Assembly (NCBI GenBank): GCA_041653995.1
Contig: JBAZEK010000001.1
Location: 1-64,000 of the forward strand
Direction: 5' to 3'
Source of the DNA: Dehalococcoidia bacterium
GTDB taxonomy: Bacteria > Chloroflexota > Dehalococcoidia > GIF9 > UBA5629
Length of the DNA: 64,000 bases
Both the position numbers and the translations under genes were made by a program. The notes under the pieces are model-generated. The model worked only from the letters and a program-made list of their open reading frames with translations. It ran no database searches and was not told the origin of the DNA. Positions 1-9,816 of this stretch are shown here, in pieces. How positions within the stretch are numbered: position 1 is the first letter of the stretch; every line of letters begins with the position of its first letter.

Positions 1-598
1 TGATGATGGTGGGCATATCCCACAGACCTCGCTGCGGCGGGTACGGCGGTTTATAGCGCGACTCACCCCGCTGTCCCTCTATGGAGTTCATCAGTGCCGA
101 CTCCTCACCGCACACGTACGCGCCGGCACCCTCGAACACCTGGATATCCATATCCTTCAAATAGCCTCGGGCCGCGGCCTGTCCTATTGCGGAGACGAGC
201 AGGCTGTTGAGCGGATGGTACTCACCCCTCAGGTAGATATAGGCCTTGCGGGCGCCGATGGCCAATCCCGCTATAATCATCCCTTCGATCAGTCCGAAGG
301 GGTCGTGGGAGAGGATGTATTTATCCTTAAATGCGCCGACCTCGCCCTCGTCGGCGTTGCAGATCAGGTACTTCTGCCGGCCTTTGGCGTTCATGGCCAG
401 CTCCCATTTGAGCCCGCAGGGGAAACCTGCGCCGCCGCGGCCTGTCAACCCCGATTTTTTAACCTCCTCGACGATTGCCTTCGGCTTCATCCTGCGCGCT
501 TTACCGTAAGCCTTGAAGCCTCCCGCCTTGAGATAAGATTCGATATTCTGAGGATCTATCGTCCCGCAGTTGCCCAGAACAATACGTTTTTCCGCCAC
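1..598 (-). CDS. nuoF: NuoF-like NADH/FMN-binding diaphorase subunit (partial)
   Basis: The start lies in the window and the C-terminal part runs off the left edge; about 199 residues are visible. It resembles the subunit of NuoF/HndC-type complexes that takes electrons from NADH through FMN. Visible motifs are GRGGAGFP at residues 53-60, NADEGEVG at 81-88 and GAGAYVCGEESAL at 157-169, the FMN/NADH site of the family. The [4Fe-4S] region is outside the window. The start is GTG at 598, because AGGAGG (605-610) sits six bases before it; a nearby ATG at 602 is out of frame. It follows the NuoE-like gene by 13 bases, so it belongs to that operon. The partner enzyme (hydrogenase, formate dehydrogenase or other) cannot be seen. 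Confidence 0.88.
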   Translation of the reverse strand, partial: MAEKRIVLGNCGTIDPQNIESYLKAGGFKAYGKARRMKPKAIVEEVKKSGLTGRGGAGFPCGLKWELAMNAKGRQKYLICNADEGEVGAFKDKYILSHDPFGLIEGMIIAGLAIGARKAYIYLRGEYHPLNSLLVSAIGQAAARGYLKDMDIQVFEGAGAYVCGEESALMNSIEGQRGESRYKPPYPPQRGLWDMPTII

Positions 599-611
599 TC
601 ATAACCTCCTG

Positions 612-1055
612 TCAACAGGATTTCAGTATCCCGGCAATGCCCTCAGACGTGAGGTTGCCGTACAATTTATCGTTGATCAGCATGGCGGGGGCCTGGTCGC
701 AGGCGCCGATGCATCCCACTACCTCCAGCGTGAACTTCCCATCCGGTGTGGTCTGTCCCGGCCCGATCCCCAGCTCCTTTTTTATGCTGCCCAGCACGCC
801 CTGCGCGTCCTTCATGTCGCAGGGCAGACAGCCGCACACCCTGATGATATTCCTGCCCGCGGCGGCTACCGGCAGGTAAGCGTAAAAAGTGGCCACGCCG
901 TAGATCTCGTTCAACGGGAGTCCGGTCTTTTCAGCCACAGTCGTCATCACGGCCTGGGAGAGGTTGTCGTTTTTAGCCAGCTCCTGTTTGAGGACAGGCA
1001 GGAGTTCCGCACGGTTGACGGTAGAGGATTGTGTCACTTTTGCGGCAGCGCTCAT
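612..1055 (-). CDS. nuoE: NuoE-like 24-kDa [2Fe-2S] subunit
   Basis: A 147-residue thioredoxin-fold ferredoxin of the NuoE/HndA family, which carries one [2Fe-2S] cluster beside the NADH-oxidising subunit. The four expected ligands are visible as C74-x4-C79 and C115-x3-C119. The helical N-terminal half (YGVATFYAYL near 52-61) is typical of the family. It overlaps the upstream ferredoxin-domain gene by four bases (ATGA) and is followed after 13 bases by the NuoF-like gene, so the three are very likely translated together as the diaphorase part of a soluble, possibly electron-bifurcating, complex. The complex type is an inference; the family call is firm. Confidence 0.92.
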   Translation of the reverse strand: MSAAAKVTQSSTVNRAELLPVLKQELAKNDNLSQAVMTTVAEKTGLPLNEIYGVATFYAYLPVAAAGRNIIRVCGCLPCDMKDAQGVLGSIKKELGIGPGQTTPDGKFTLEVVGCIGACDQAPAMLINDKLYGNLTSEGIAGILKSC

Positions 1056-1720
1056 CGTACTGCACCTCCCTTCACGGCTTTAAAACCGGGCGCGGCGCTC
1101 ATCGCTCCGGTGGGGCAGTGCTCGATGCATATGCCGCAATCCCGGCAGGCTTCAGCCGTTAAGGCCTCATCGAATCCTGTGACCACCTTTGATTTGAAGC
1201 CGCGGTATCCGACGCTCAGTATATTCTTGTGAGCGATATCGGCGCAGGCCCGGACGCATTTGCGGCAGAGTATGCACTTGGAAAGGTTGCGCATGACGTA
1301 GGGATTGGAGTCCTCAATCGGGAAAAAGCGAGGAACCCTCACATTGAAACGCGGGGCGCCCACCTGGTAATCGGAGGCCAGATTATGCAGGGCGCAGTTC
1401 TCGGCATTGGTGTCGATCACGCAGTCGCCGGTATGGGCGGTGAGCAACAGCTCCACTATCACCCTGCGGGCCGCGACAACCCTGGGCGAGCCGGTGTGCA
1501 CCACCATGCCGTTGGATACAGGGGTATGGCAGGCGCCCATCAATGTTCTCGAGCCCTCCACCTCAACCACGCAGACGCGGCAAACGCCGGTGGGGACCAG
1601 TCCTTTGATATGGCAGAGCGTGGGTATCGTTATGCCTTGTGCTGCGGCCGCCTCTAAAATTGTAATACCCTGGCGAACCTTCAGCCACTTCCCATCAATG
1701 CTGATATTCACATTACTCAT
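1052..1720 (-). CDS. NuoG/HydA-type iron-sulfur subunit without catalytic domain
   Basis: A 222-residue electron-transfer protein with the N-terminal part of NuoG, HndD or NAD-linked formate dehydrogenase but no C-terminal catalytic domain. In order: a plant-type [2Fe-2S] domain (C36, C47, C50, C64), a NuoG-type region at 91-112, and two [4Fe-4S] ferredoxin motifs (C149, C152, C155, C159 and C192, C195, C198, C202). In the middle region the usual H-x3-C-x2-C-x5-C reads H96, C100, D103, C109, so one cysteine is aspartate and that cluster may be absent or altered. The start is taken as ATG 1720, preceded by GGGGG six bases upstream; a TTG at 1726 is possible. It is the first gene of the nuo-like run and probably links NuoE/F to an enzyme encoded elsewhere. 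Confidence 0.85.
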   Translation of the reverse strand: MSNVNISIDGKWLKVRQGITILEAAAAQGITIPTLCHIKGLVPTGVCRVCVVEVEGSRTLMGACHTPVSNGMVVHTGSPRVVAARRVIVELLLTAHTGDCVIDTNAENCALHNLASDYQVGAPRFNVRVPRFFPIEDSNPYVMRNLSKCILCRKCVRACADIAHKNILSVGYRGFKSKVVTGFDEALTAEACRDCGICIEHCPTGAMSAAPGFKAVKGGAVR

Positions 1721-1890
1721 CTGCAACCCCCAAATTGACTATGAAAAGAACTAATTAACAGCCCGGGATATTTCTATGTTTACAAAGTAAAGGTCAATTC
1801 ACTGAATAAACGATCAAGGCATATAAGTCAGAAAATGCAGGGATCTGCGCAGACTATGAAATTTCACAACTACTACCCCCTGTTATATAA

Positions 1891-1907
1891 AATGAAACAT
1901 ATTCATT
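1891..1907. promoter_or_regulatory. Candidate TetR-type operator (palindrome)
   Basis: A perfect inverted repeat, AATGAA-ACATA-TTCATT, in the 326-base gene-free stretch 1721-2046 between the TetR gene and the nuo-like genes. TetR-family operators are often palindromes of this size. The rest of the stretch is A+T-rich and holds only a short open frame (1835-2035) without family features. Assignment to the neighbouring TetR is inference. Confidence 0.3.
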
Positions 1908-2046
1908 ATAGTGTTTTTATCAGCTTTGTCAATAGGTTTTCTGATCTGTTGGATGCCGCAGGCCGGCCATGTTGTGCAGATTATCGGCATGGGCTTCCTT
2001 TGGCCTCTCAGATCTATAAGGCAGCTCATGAGTAAAATCCTGTAGC

Positions 2047-2628
2047 TCAGGTCTCTTTGTAATCTTTTAGCAGGGCGTTCTGGAGCAGTTTAACCAGCGT
2101 ATCTTCGTAACGAGTTGGGTCCATATCCGACCAGGTAAAGCATATTTTAGAGATCCACTCCACCAGACCGCTAACCAGCTCAGCCAGCACTACCGTATTA
2201 TAAGGGATCATCGAACCTTCTTCCATGCATTTATGAAACCAGGTCCTGAGTACGCTCAGGAGAACTCGGTCGGCCTCGAGCCAGGATGTTTTGCCATCTT
2301 CACTGCGGCGCTGATCGATGAGACGGACCAGGTCTGCATTCTCTGAAGCGTGCACAAATGCGGCATGCACGATATCTTTCAAAGCTTTTTTGGTCGGGCT
2401 GTCCAATTCAGCATTGATTGCCTGTATATGACCGCGCAAATAATATTCACACAGCGCGTTGACAATCTCCATTTTGGACTTGAAATAAAGGTAAACTGTA
2501 CCTGTGGCTATGCCTGCCGCGCTGGCTATTTCGGGTATGGTCGTACCTTCGACTCCTTTTTCCTTGAAAAGCTTGCGGGCATGAAAGATTATTGCATCGC
2601 GCTTGGCCGGATCTGTTTTTCGGACCAT
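2047..2628 (-). CDS. TetR-family transcriptional regulator
   Basis: A 193-residue TetR/AcrR-type repressor. The N-terminal helix-turn-helix is clear (TTIPEIASAAGIATGTVYLY, about residues 29-48), followed by an all-helical C-terminal ligand-binding domain that resembles fatty-acid-type TetR regulators (FadR/YsiA-like) in length but gives no clear ligand. It is on the same strand as, and upstream of, the nuo-like operon, and points away from the flavin-binding protein gene at 2757. It may control either. Start ATG 2628. Confidence 0.9.
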   Translation of the reverse strand: MVRKTDPAKRDAIIFHARKLFKEKGVEGTTIPEIASAAGIATGTVYLYFKSKMEIVNALCEYYLRGHIQAINAELDSPTKKALKDIVHAAFVHASENADLVRLIDQRRSEDGKTSWLEADRVLLSVLRTWFHKCMEEGSMIPYNTVVLAELVSGLVEWISKICFTWSDMDPTRYEDTLVKLLQNALLKDYKET

Positions 2629-2695
2629 CTATATGCTGACCACCTCCATACCAGAGTCCATAATAGTTTATCATGATTGTGTCTTTGGAAATGTT

Positions 2696-2725
2696 TTGAA
2701 CCGTGCAGCATAATTAAACTATAAT
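2696..2725 (+). promoter_or_regulatory. Sigma70-type promoter of the 2757 operon
   Basis: TTGAAC (2696-2701), 18-base spacer, perfect TATAAT (2720-2725). The predicted transcription start is near 2732, about 25 bases before the ATG at 2757, leaving room for the AGGAGG ribosome site. It lies in the divergent region facing the TetR gene. Confidence 0.55.
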
Positions 2726-2756
2726 TGCTTCGATATAAACTTGAGGAGGTTGTGTA

Positions 2757-3152
2757 ATGGCAAGTTTGAACGAAGACATGAAGGCACTTCTGGCGGGGAG
2801 GCAGGTATATGTGGGCACTGCCAGCGCGGAAGGTAAACCGAGCATCGCGATGAAGGGCAGCAGCCAGATGATGGACGACGAGCACATCACATTTTTCGAG
2901 CTGGCGGGCGGCAGGACCTGGCAGAACATACAGAAGAATCCGCAAGTGGCGATAGTGGTAGCCGACTGGGGCAAGATGAAGGGCTACAGGTTCGAGGGCA
3001 GGGTGGTGGAGAAAATCACCTCCGGGCCGCTTTACGATGAAGCGAAGAAGCTGGCGGAGCTTATGAAAATCCCCGTCCCGCCCAAGGCTGCGGTCAAGGT
3101 CAAGATAGAGGAGATATACAACCTGGGTAAGGGCGGGATGAAAGTATCCTGA
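2757..3152 (+). CDS. Pyridoxamine-5'-phosphate-oxidase-like flavin-binding protein
   Basis: A 131-residue split-barrel protein of the PNPOx-like/FMN-binding superfamily. The pattern is typical: an N-terminal helix, then VYVGTASAEGKPSIAMKGS (first strands), a central RTWQNIQKNPQVAIVV segment and RFEGRVVEKI. Members bind FMN or F420 and reduce small substrates, but the substrate cannot be read from sequence. A good AGGAGG lies eight bases before the ATG. It is the first gene of a plus-strand run with DUF4389, a glycyl radical enzyme and an AhpD-like protein; a role in redox protection of that run is conjecture. Confidence 0.8.
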   Translation: MASLNEDMKALLAGRQVYVGTASAEGKPSIAMKGSSQMMDDEHITFFELAGGRTWQNIQKNPQVAIVVADWGKMKGYRFEGRVVEKITSGPLYDEAKKLAELMKIPVPPKAAVKVKIEEIYNLGKGGMKVS

Positions 3153-3185
3153 CCCGGAGCCAAAATAAAGTAAGGAGGCAGTACA

Positions 3186-3806
3186 ATGTCAGTTGATTAC
3201 CCGGTAAGCCTGAAAATCGATTATCCGGACCGCAAGCTTAACCGCCTCACAAGTTTCTTTCGTATCTTTACAGTCATCCCCATTTTGATCGTACTTCTCC
3301 TTCTGGTGGGCAGCAACTTCCAGATGGGCTCCAAGGAAGCCGGAACGGTCGTATCCGGTGTCGGCCTGATCATGCTTCCGCTGGTGCTGATGTTGCTGTT
3401 CCGTCAAAAGTATCCCAAATGGTGGTATGATTGGAACCTAAACCTCTCCAAGTTCTGCTACAGGGTGGCGTCCTACCTCTACCTGATGAGCGATGTCTAT
3501 CCCTCCACCGACGAGGAGCAAAACGTCCAGATGGAGATGCCGTATCCGGATGCCGCGAGCCTTAACCGATGGCTGCCGCTGGTCAAGTGGTTTCTGGCAA
3601 TACCTCACATTATCGTGTTGTGCTTCCTGTGGATCGCCGCCCTGGTGGTGATTATCATCGCCTGGTTTGCCATCCTCTTCACCGGCAGATTTCCCAGGGG
3701 ACTCTTCGATTTCGTGCTGGGCGTGATGAGATGGGGCTTCAGGGTAATGTGCTATGCCATGATTATGATCACGGATAAGTACCCGCCGTTCGCCCTGGAC
3801 ACATAA
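3186..3806 (+). CDS. DUF4389 integral membrane protein
   Basis: A 206-residue protein that starts with the family-typical SVDYPVSLKIDYPDRKLNRL stretch and has about four hydrophobic segments (near residues 25-42, 55-75, 133-165 and 175-198). PFPRGLFDF-like text near the third loop fits DUF4389. The function of this family is unknown. AGGAGG lies seven bases before the ATG. It sits 33 bases after the flavin-binding gene and five bases before the glycyl radical enzyme gene, so the three are probably co-transcribed. Confidence 0.8.
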   Translation: MSVDYPVSLKIDYPDRKLNRLTSFFRIFTVIPILIVLLLLVGSNFQMGSKEAGTVVSGVGLIMLPLVLMLLFRQKYPKWWYDWNLNLSKFCYRVASYLYLMSDVYPSTDEEQNVQMEMPYPDAASLNRWLPLVKWFLAIPHIIVLCFLWIAALVVIIIAWFAILFTGRFPRGLFDFVLGVMRWGFRVMCYAMIMITDKYPPFALDT

Positions 3807-3811
3807 AAATC

Positions 3812-6163
3812 ATGGCAGTCGAAACAGCGGCGCGCACGGAAAGATTCCAGCGCATAAAGAAGGAACTGCTGGGCAGCAGGGTGCACCTTTGCCCTGAGCG
3901 GGCCTACCTGGTGACTGACTTTTACAAGCATCACGATGCCCCGTCGCAGCCCATTATAGTGCGCCGCGCCATGGCGACCCGCTACATCCTCCAGAACAAA
4001 TCGGTACGCATATATCCCGATGAGCTGATCGTGGGGAACATGGGCAGCCACCGCATCTCCGCCCTCATGCAGCCGGAGCTCAGCGGCGTTTACATGGGAA
4101 ACGACATCCCGCGCATCGATAAACGCAAGACTACGCCCCTGCTGATGCCCTGGAGGGACCGGCTGAGGATCTTGTTCGACGTCATTCCCTATTGGCTTTT
4201 CCGCAACATGCCGTTCAGGGCCTTCTTCCCGCATATGGGCAGGTTCTTTCAGTACGCGGCTGAACAGCTCAAAGCCACTTTTTATCTGATCAACGAGGCC
4301 GGCGGCATAGGACATTTCCTGCCCAATTACGAGAAGATGCTCGGGATGGGCGTAAAGGGGTACCTGGATTCGATGAAAAGCAGCGGCGACGACCTATCCA
4401 AAGCGGCCGCGATAGTCTGCGAGGGCCTGCTGAGCTACGCCGGTCGCGTTGCAGACGAGGCCGGGCGCATGGCCGCCGCTGAACAGGATTCTGTGAGGCG
4501 CGCCGAGCTGGAGGAGATAGCAGCCGTCTGCCGCAGGGTGCCGCTTAATCCGGCTCAGACTTTTCAGGAAGCTTTACAGTCCCTGTGGCTCACGCACATG
4601 GCCGTCTGCCTTGAGAGCATCAACTCGGCGGTCTCCTTCGGCCGCATGGACCAGTTCCTGTACCCGTATTACCGGCGCGACCTGGACGCGGGACAGATCA
4701 CAGCGGAGAAGGCCAGAGAGCTGCTGCTTTGCTTCTCGGCCAAGGCGGCAGAGCATGTCTTCCTGCTGTCCGAGAGCGTCAGTCAGTATCACGGGGGCTA
4801 CCTGGTGGTTCAGGCAGCCATCATCGGCGGCATGGAGCGCGGCGGAGCGGACGCCACCAACGAGTTGACCTACGTAATGCTGGATATGATGGAGGAATCC
4901 GGCCTGCGCGATCCCAACTATCAGGCGCGCGTGCACGGCGGCTCCCCTGAAAAATATTTAAAGAGGGTGATCGATGTGGCCAAGGCGGGCAACGGCGTGC
5001 CCGCCGTATTCAGCGATGAAGCCGCCATCAGATCGCTGGTCGCCAACGGCATCCCGCTTGAAGAGGCCAGGAACTACGCCGTGGTGGGTTGCGTGGAGCT
5101 GGCCCTGCCGGGTAGGAGCTTCTTCTCCACCGATGCCGCCCTGATGAATATGCCGATCTGCCTCGAGATGTCGCTCAACCGCGGCCGCCTGTTCAAGGGC
5201 GGCAAAAGGCGGGGCGCGCCCACGCCGGACCCCGCCGGGTTCACATCGATCCGGGATGTCGTGGAAGCCTATACCACACAGGTGAATCATGTAGTTGGCC
5301 GTCTGGTGGAGGATATACAGATGGTGGAGCTCGGCAATCGCCATTACCATCCCACACCCTTTTCCTCCATGCTAGTGGACGGATGTCTGGAATCGGGAAA
5401 GGACATCAGCGCAGGCGGCGCGCTGTTCAATTCCAGCGGCATCCAGGGTGTGGGTCTGGCCGACGTGGCTGATTCGCTGGCGGCGTTGGATGAGGTGGTC
5501 TTTCGCAGGAAGAAATACAGCATGGCAGAACTGTGCGCAGCGCTCAAGCATGATTTCCGCTCAAGCCCGGCAATGCAGGCCGAGCTGGCCGCCGCGCCCA
5601 AGTACGGCAACGATAACGATCTGCCCGACGGATATGCCGCGGAGGCGGCCTCTATCTTCTACCGGGCGCTGACGAGGCATAACAATACGCGTGGAGGCAG
5701 GTACATCTCCGGATTCTACTCCGTGACCTGCCACGTAGCTTTCGGGTCGCTGGTGGGCGCACTGCCCAGCGGGCGCAATGCCAGGCAGCCTTTCGCCGCC
5801 AGCCTGGGCGCGTCCAACGGCAGGGATAAACTGGGAGTTACGGCGCTGCTCAACTCGGCTGCCTGTATCGATCCCTGTCACTCTCCCAACGGCTATGCCC
5901 TCAACCTGCGCTTCGATCCGGCGGTCATCGGTGGTCAGCGCGGGACGGATACGGTGGCGGCCCTGATGAGAGGCTTCTTCGAGAAAGGAGGCATGGAGGT
6001 GCAGTTCAACGTGCTGGACCCCGATATGCTGGACGATGCCTACAGGCACCCGGGCAAATATCCCGGCCTGGTTGTGAGGGTGGCGGGATACTGCGCCTAT
6101 TTCGACGACCTGCCCGCGCCTTCCAAGCTGGAGATTATTCAGCGCACGCGCTTGAAATTATAA
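3812..6163 (+). CDS. Glycyl radical enzyme (dehydratase/lyase type, substrate unknown)
   Basis: A 783-residue pyruvate-formate-lyase-like glycyl radical enzyme. The PFL domain covers roughly residues 10-640 and the glycyl radical domain the C-terminus, with G759 in VRVAGYCAYF as the radical site. The active site reads GCVE with C427 and E429. A single Cys followed by Glu two residues later is typical of dehydratases, C-N/C-S lyases and arylacetate decarboxylases, not of true pyruvate formate lyase, which has two adjacent cysteines. No activating radical-SAM enzyme lies beside it or elsewhere in the window (MoaA is the only radical SAM protein). No clear ribosome site precedes the ATG, which is five bases after the DUF4389 stop, suggesting translational coupling. 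Confidence 0.88.
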   Translation: MAVETAARTERFQRIKKELLGSRVHLCPERAYLVTDFYKHHDAPSQPIIVRRAMATRYILQNKSVRIYPDELIVGNMGSHRISALMQPELSGVYMGNDIPRIDKRKTTPLLMPWRDRLRILFDVIPYWLFRNMPFRAFFPHMGRFFQYAAEQLKATFYLINEAGGIGHFLPNYEKMLGMGVKGYLDSMKSSGDDLSKAAAIVCEGLLSYAGRVADEAGRMAAAEQDSVRRAELEEIAAVCRRVPLNPAQTFQEALQSLWLTHMAVCLESINSAVSFGRMDQFLYPYYRRDLDAGQITAEKARELLLCFSAKAAEHVFLLSESVSQYHGGYLVVQAAIIGGMERGGADATNELTYVMLDMMEESGLRDPNYQARVHGGSPEKYLKRVIDVAKAGNGVPAVFSDEAAIRSLVANGIPLEEARNYAVVGCVELALPGRSFFSTDAALMNMPICLEMSLNRGRLFKGGKRRGAPTPDPAGFTSIRDVVEAYTTQVNHVVGRLVEDIQMVELGNRHYHPTPFSSMLVDGCLESGKDISAGGALFNSSGIQGVGLADVADSLAALDEVVFRRKKYSMAELCAALKHDFRSSPAMQAELAAAPKYGNDNDLPDGYAAEAASIFYRALTRHNNTRGGRYISGFYSVTCHVAFGSLVGALPSGRNARQPFAASLGASNGRDKLGVTALLNSAACIDPCHSPNGYALNLRFDPAVIGGQRGTDTVAALMRGFFEKGGMEVQFNVLDPDMLDDAYRHPGKYPGLVVRVAGYCAYFDDLPAPSKLEIIQRTRLKL

Positions 6164-6197
6164 CTTTCACTTACATTACATAATTTCGGAGGATCAT

Positions 6198-6524
6198 ATG
6201 GGAGATAATTTTTACGGTAAAAAGGATATCGAAAAGGCTGCCAAGATGTATACGCTCAAGCCGGAGCTGATGCAGGCTTACCTGGATTTCGATGGTAAGG
6301 TGATGGCGGAAGGCAGCTTGAACAAGAAGACCAAGGAGCTGATCGCGGTGGCCTGCGCGCATATCACTCAGTGCCCTTACTGCATCCATGGTCATACCAA
6401 AAACGCCAGGAAGGCCGGAGCCAGCGACGAGGAGATTGCGGAGGCGGTTTTCGTGGCGGTGGCGTTGAGAGCGGGCGGGTCCATGGCGCACAGCTGCATC
6501 TCCATGGCGACGCTGGAAGAATAG
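6198..6524 (+). CDS. AhpD/carboxymuconolactone-decarboxylase-like protein
   Basis: A 108-residue all-helical protein of the CMD/AhpD family. The redox pair is visible as C-x2-C in CPYCIHGHTK (about residues 59-68), followed by the usual His three residues later, and LIAVACAHI leads into it. Such proteins act as small peroxidase-linked disulfide reductants. GGAGG lies six bases before the ATG. It ends the plus-strand run that includes the oxygen-sensitive glycyl radical enzyme, so a protective role is plausible but inferred. It converges on yraN with only six bases between the two stops. Confidence 0.9.
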   Translation: MGDNFYGKKDIEKAAKMYTLKPELMQAYLDFDGKVMAEGSLNKKTKELIAVACAHITQCPYCIHGHTKNARKAGASDEEIAEAVFVAVALRAGGSMAHSCISMATLEE

Positions 6525-6530
6525 AAAGGA

Positions 6531-6893
6531 TCAGCAGACCGCGTTCTCAATGATCTCGACTCGCATCGGCTTGCCGCCCGACGGGTCGATCTCGACGGCT
6601 ACGAAATCAATGCGCCAGTTTTCGGGCAGGTCATTGTGATTGCCGAGATAGTCCAGGGCCGTGGCCAGAAGCCGCTGTTTTTTAGCTGAGGTCACCGATT
6701 CCTCCGGTATTCCGAAGGCGTCCCCTGTCTTGCTGCGCACCTCTATAAAAACGATATAGTCGCGGTGCCGGGCGACCAGGTCGATCTCGCCCAGCCGGCA
6801 GCGGTAGTTCTTTTCAAGGATGCGGTATCCTTTCTTCTCCAGCGCCCTGCGGGCGAGCTGCTCACCCCGTTTTCCCGTCTCCTGTTTTTTCAT
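6531..6893 (-). CDS. yraN: UPF0102 (YraN-like) endonuclease-fold protein
   Basis: A 120-residue YraN/UPF0102 protein with a PD-(D/E)xK nuclease-like fold. The hallmark GEIDLVAR (about 35-42) and FIEVRSKTG (about 49-57) are present, preceded by GKRGEQLARRALEKKGY. The family is usually found beside rnhB, as here, and its role is poorly defined (DNA repair or recombination). It overlaps the end of rnhB by four bases, so the pair is translationally coupled. Confidence 0.93.
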   Translation of the reverse strand: MKKQETGKRGEQLARRALEKKGYRILEKNYRCRLGEIDLVARHRDYIVFIEVRSKTGDAFGIPEESVTSAKKQRLLATALDYLGNHNDLPENWRIDFVAVEIDPSGGKPMRVEIIENAVC

Positions 6894-7540
6894 ATCAACC
6901 TGGCCAGGTCGCGCAGTGGAGAGTAGGTCATCCTATGTATGCATGACGCCCCGTTGCGGCGCAGGCATTCGAAGTGCTCGCGCGTGCCGTAGCCCTTGTG
7001 ACGGGCGAATTCGTAGCCGGGGTAGCGCTCATCCATCTCCAGCATGATGCGGTCGCGCGTTACCTTGGCAACCACCGATGCGCAGGCGATGCTCAACACG
7101 GTACGGTCTCCCCGGATAATGGCTTTCTGCGGTATGGTCATGTATCTCAGCCTTACAGCATCGATCAGCAGATATCCAGGCGGCTCGGACAACGCCGCCA
7201 GCGCCAGCTTCATGGCCTTTCTGGTGGCGTTAAGTATGTTCACCGCATCGATGACGTCCGGCTCGACCACGCCAATGCCCATCTCGATGCCGTACTCAGC
7301 CATGCAATCGAAGACCTGCTGCCGCTCCTTCTCCTGCAGGAGCTTGCTGTCTTTGACACGCGGCAGCCAGGGGAAGTGCGGTTCCGGGGGCAATATCACA
7401 ACGGCGGCCACTACCGGCCCCGCCAGCGCTCCGCGGCCGGCCTCGTCCAGGCCGGCGATGCGGCGGTAACCCGACGAAAGCAGCTCCTGCTCCTCCCTCA
7501 GGTGAGGAACGTTGGAAACCGCCCTCTTGCGGCCGCTCAC
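6890..7540 (-). CDS. rnhB: Ribonuclease HII
   Basis: A 216-residue RNase HII, which cuts RNA in RNA/DNA hybrids and removes single ribonucleotides from DNA. The signature GLDEAGRGALAGPVVAAVVI (about 29-48) carries the catalytic Asp-Glu pair; later acidic residues are in YLLIDAVRL and the C-terminal VAKVTRDRIM region. The start used is GTG 7540 with no strong ribosome site; the true start could be a few codons inside. It is part of the minus-strand run R3H ATPase-tmk-rnhB-yraN. Confidence 0.95.
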   Translation of the reverse strand: MSGRKRAVSNVPHLREEQELLSSGYRRIAGLDEAGRGALAGPVVAAVVILPPEPHFPWLPRVKDSKLLQEKERQQVFDCMAEYGIEMGIGVVEPDVIDAVNILNATRKAMKLALAALSEPPGYLLIDAVRLRYMTIPQKAIIRGDRTVLSIACASVVAKVTRDRIMLEMDERYPGYEFARHKGYGTREHFECLRRNGASCIHRMTYSPLRDLARLI

Positions 7541-7601
7541 AGTGGGCCGCCGGATATCTTATTCATACTGCTGTATGTTACCCCGCGCCAATCATAGCTG
7601 C

Positions 7602-8240
7602 TCAGGGGGTGGCCTTGTTCAGAAGAAGCAGGACGCGGTCAAGTACGGCCTTCCCCAATTCGGCAGCCGGCTGCTGTGCTTCTATGACGATCCAGCGTGA
7701 CGGGTCTCGTCCGGCGAGATCGAGATAGCCATCCCTTACCCTGTGGTGGAATGCGATGTCCTCTGCCTCGAAACGGTCGTCGCCTGTATTGCGCTTGCGT
7801 TTCAGCCCCGCCTGCGGCTGCAGATCCAGTAAAAAAATGATGTCCGGCTGCAGTCCGCCCGTGGCGGCGTTGTTGATCGAAGCGACGGTCTCCACCCCCA
7901 GGCCCCGTCCGTATCCCTGGTAGGCCAGGGTGGAGCCCGTGAAGCGGTCGCAGATAACGTTAGTGCCCTGAGCGAGCGCAGGAAGGATGACATCCCTGAC
8001 GAGCTGCGCGCGGCAGGCGTTGAAAAGCAGGAGCTCGGCCTGAGGGCTGATATCGTAATTGCGTTTGACTTTGAGGAGCTTCCTTACTCTGTCACCCAGC
8101 GGTGTCCCGCCCGGCTCATGCGTCAGCGCCGAGGGAATATTGCGGCGTAACAGCTCGTCATGAAGAAGCCCGGCCTGGGTGCTTTTACCGCAGCCTTCGC
8201 ATCCTTCGAAGGTGATGAACAATCCTTTATGCTCGGGCAT
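7602..8240 (-). CDS. tmk: Thymidylate kinase
   Basis: A 212-residue dTMP kinase that makes dTDP from dTMP. The P-loop FEGCEGCGKST (about 11-21), the DR[FY] motif in ICDRFTGSTLAYQGYGRGL (about 96-114) and the lid region RFEAED near 151 are all present. An ATG start gives the normal length. It lies between the R3H ATPase gene (25 bases upstream) and rnhB (61 bases downstream) on the same strand. Confidence 0.96.
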   Translation of the reverse strand: MPEHKGLFITFEGCEGCGKSTQAGLLHDELLRRNIPSALTHEPGGTPLGDRVRKLLKVKRNYDISPQAELLLFNACRAQLVRDVILPALAQGTNVICDRFTGSTLAYQGYGRGLGVETVASINNAATGGLQPDIIFLLDLQPQAGLKRKRNTGDDRFEAEDIAFHHRVRDGYLDLAGRDPSRWIVIEAQQPAAELGKAVLDRVLLLLNKATP

Positions 8241-8265
8241 AACGCAGTCCAGAATATCAGGCTTC

Positions 8266-9759
<1,494 letters not shown>

Positions 9760-9816
9760 GGTATCTCCTCTGTGGTGGCGGAAATGACATCGGCAGACGC
9801 ATATTGTGCGCGCAAA

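Noticed and set aside
570..1232. 220-residue plus-strand open frame
   Set aside because: Antisense of the NuoE-like and ferredoxin genes; no family pattern or ribosome site.
1835..2035. 66-residue open frame between TetR and the nuo-like genes
   Set aside because: No ribosome site or recognisable pattern; it covers the candidate operator palindrome.
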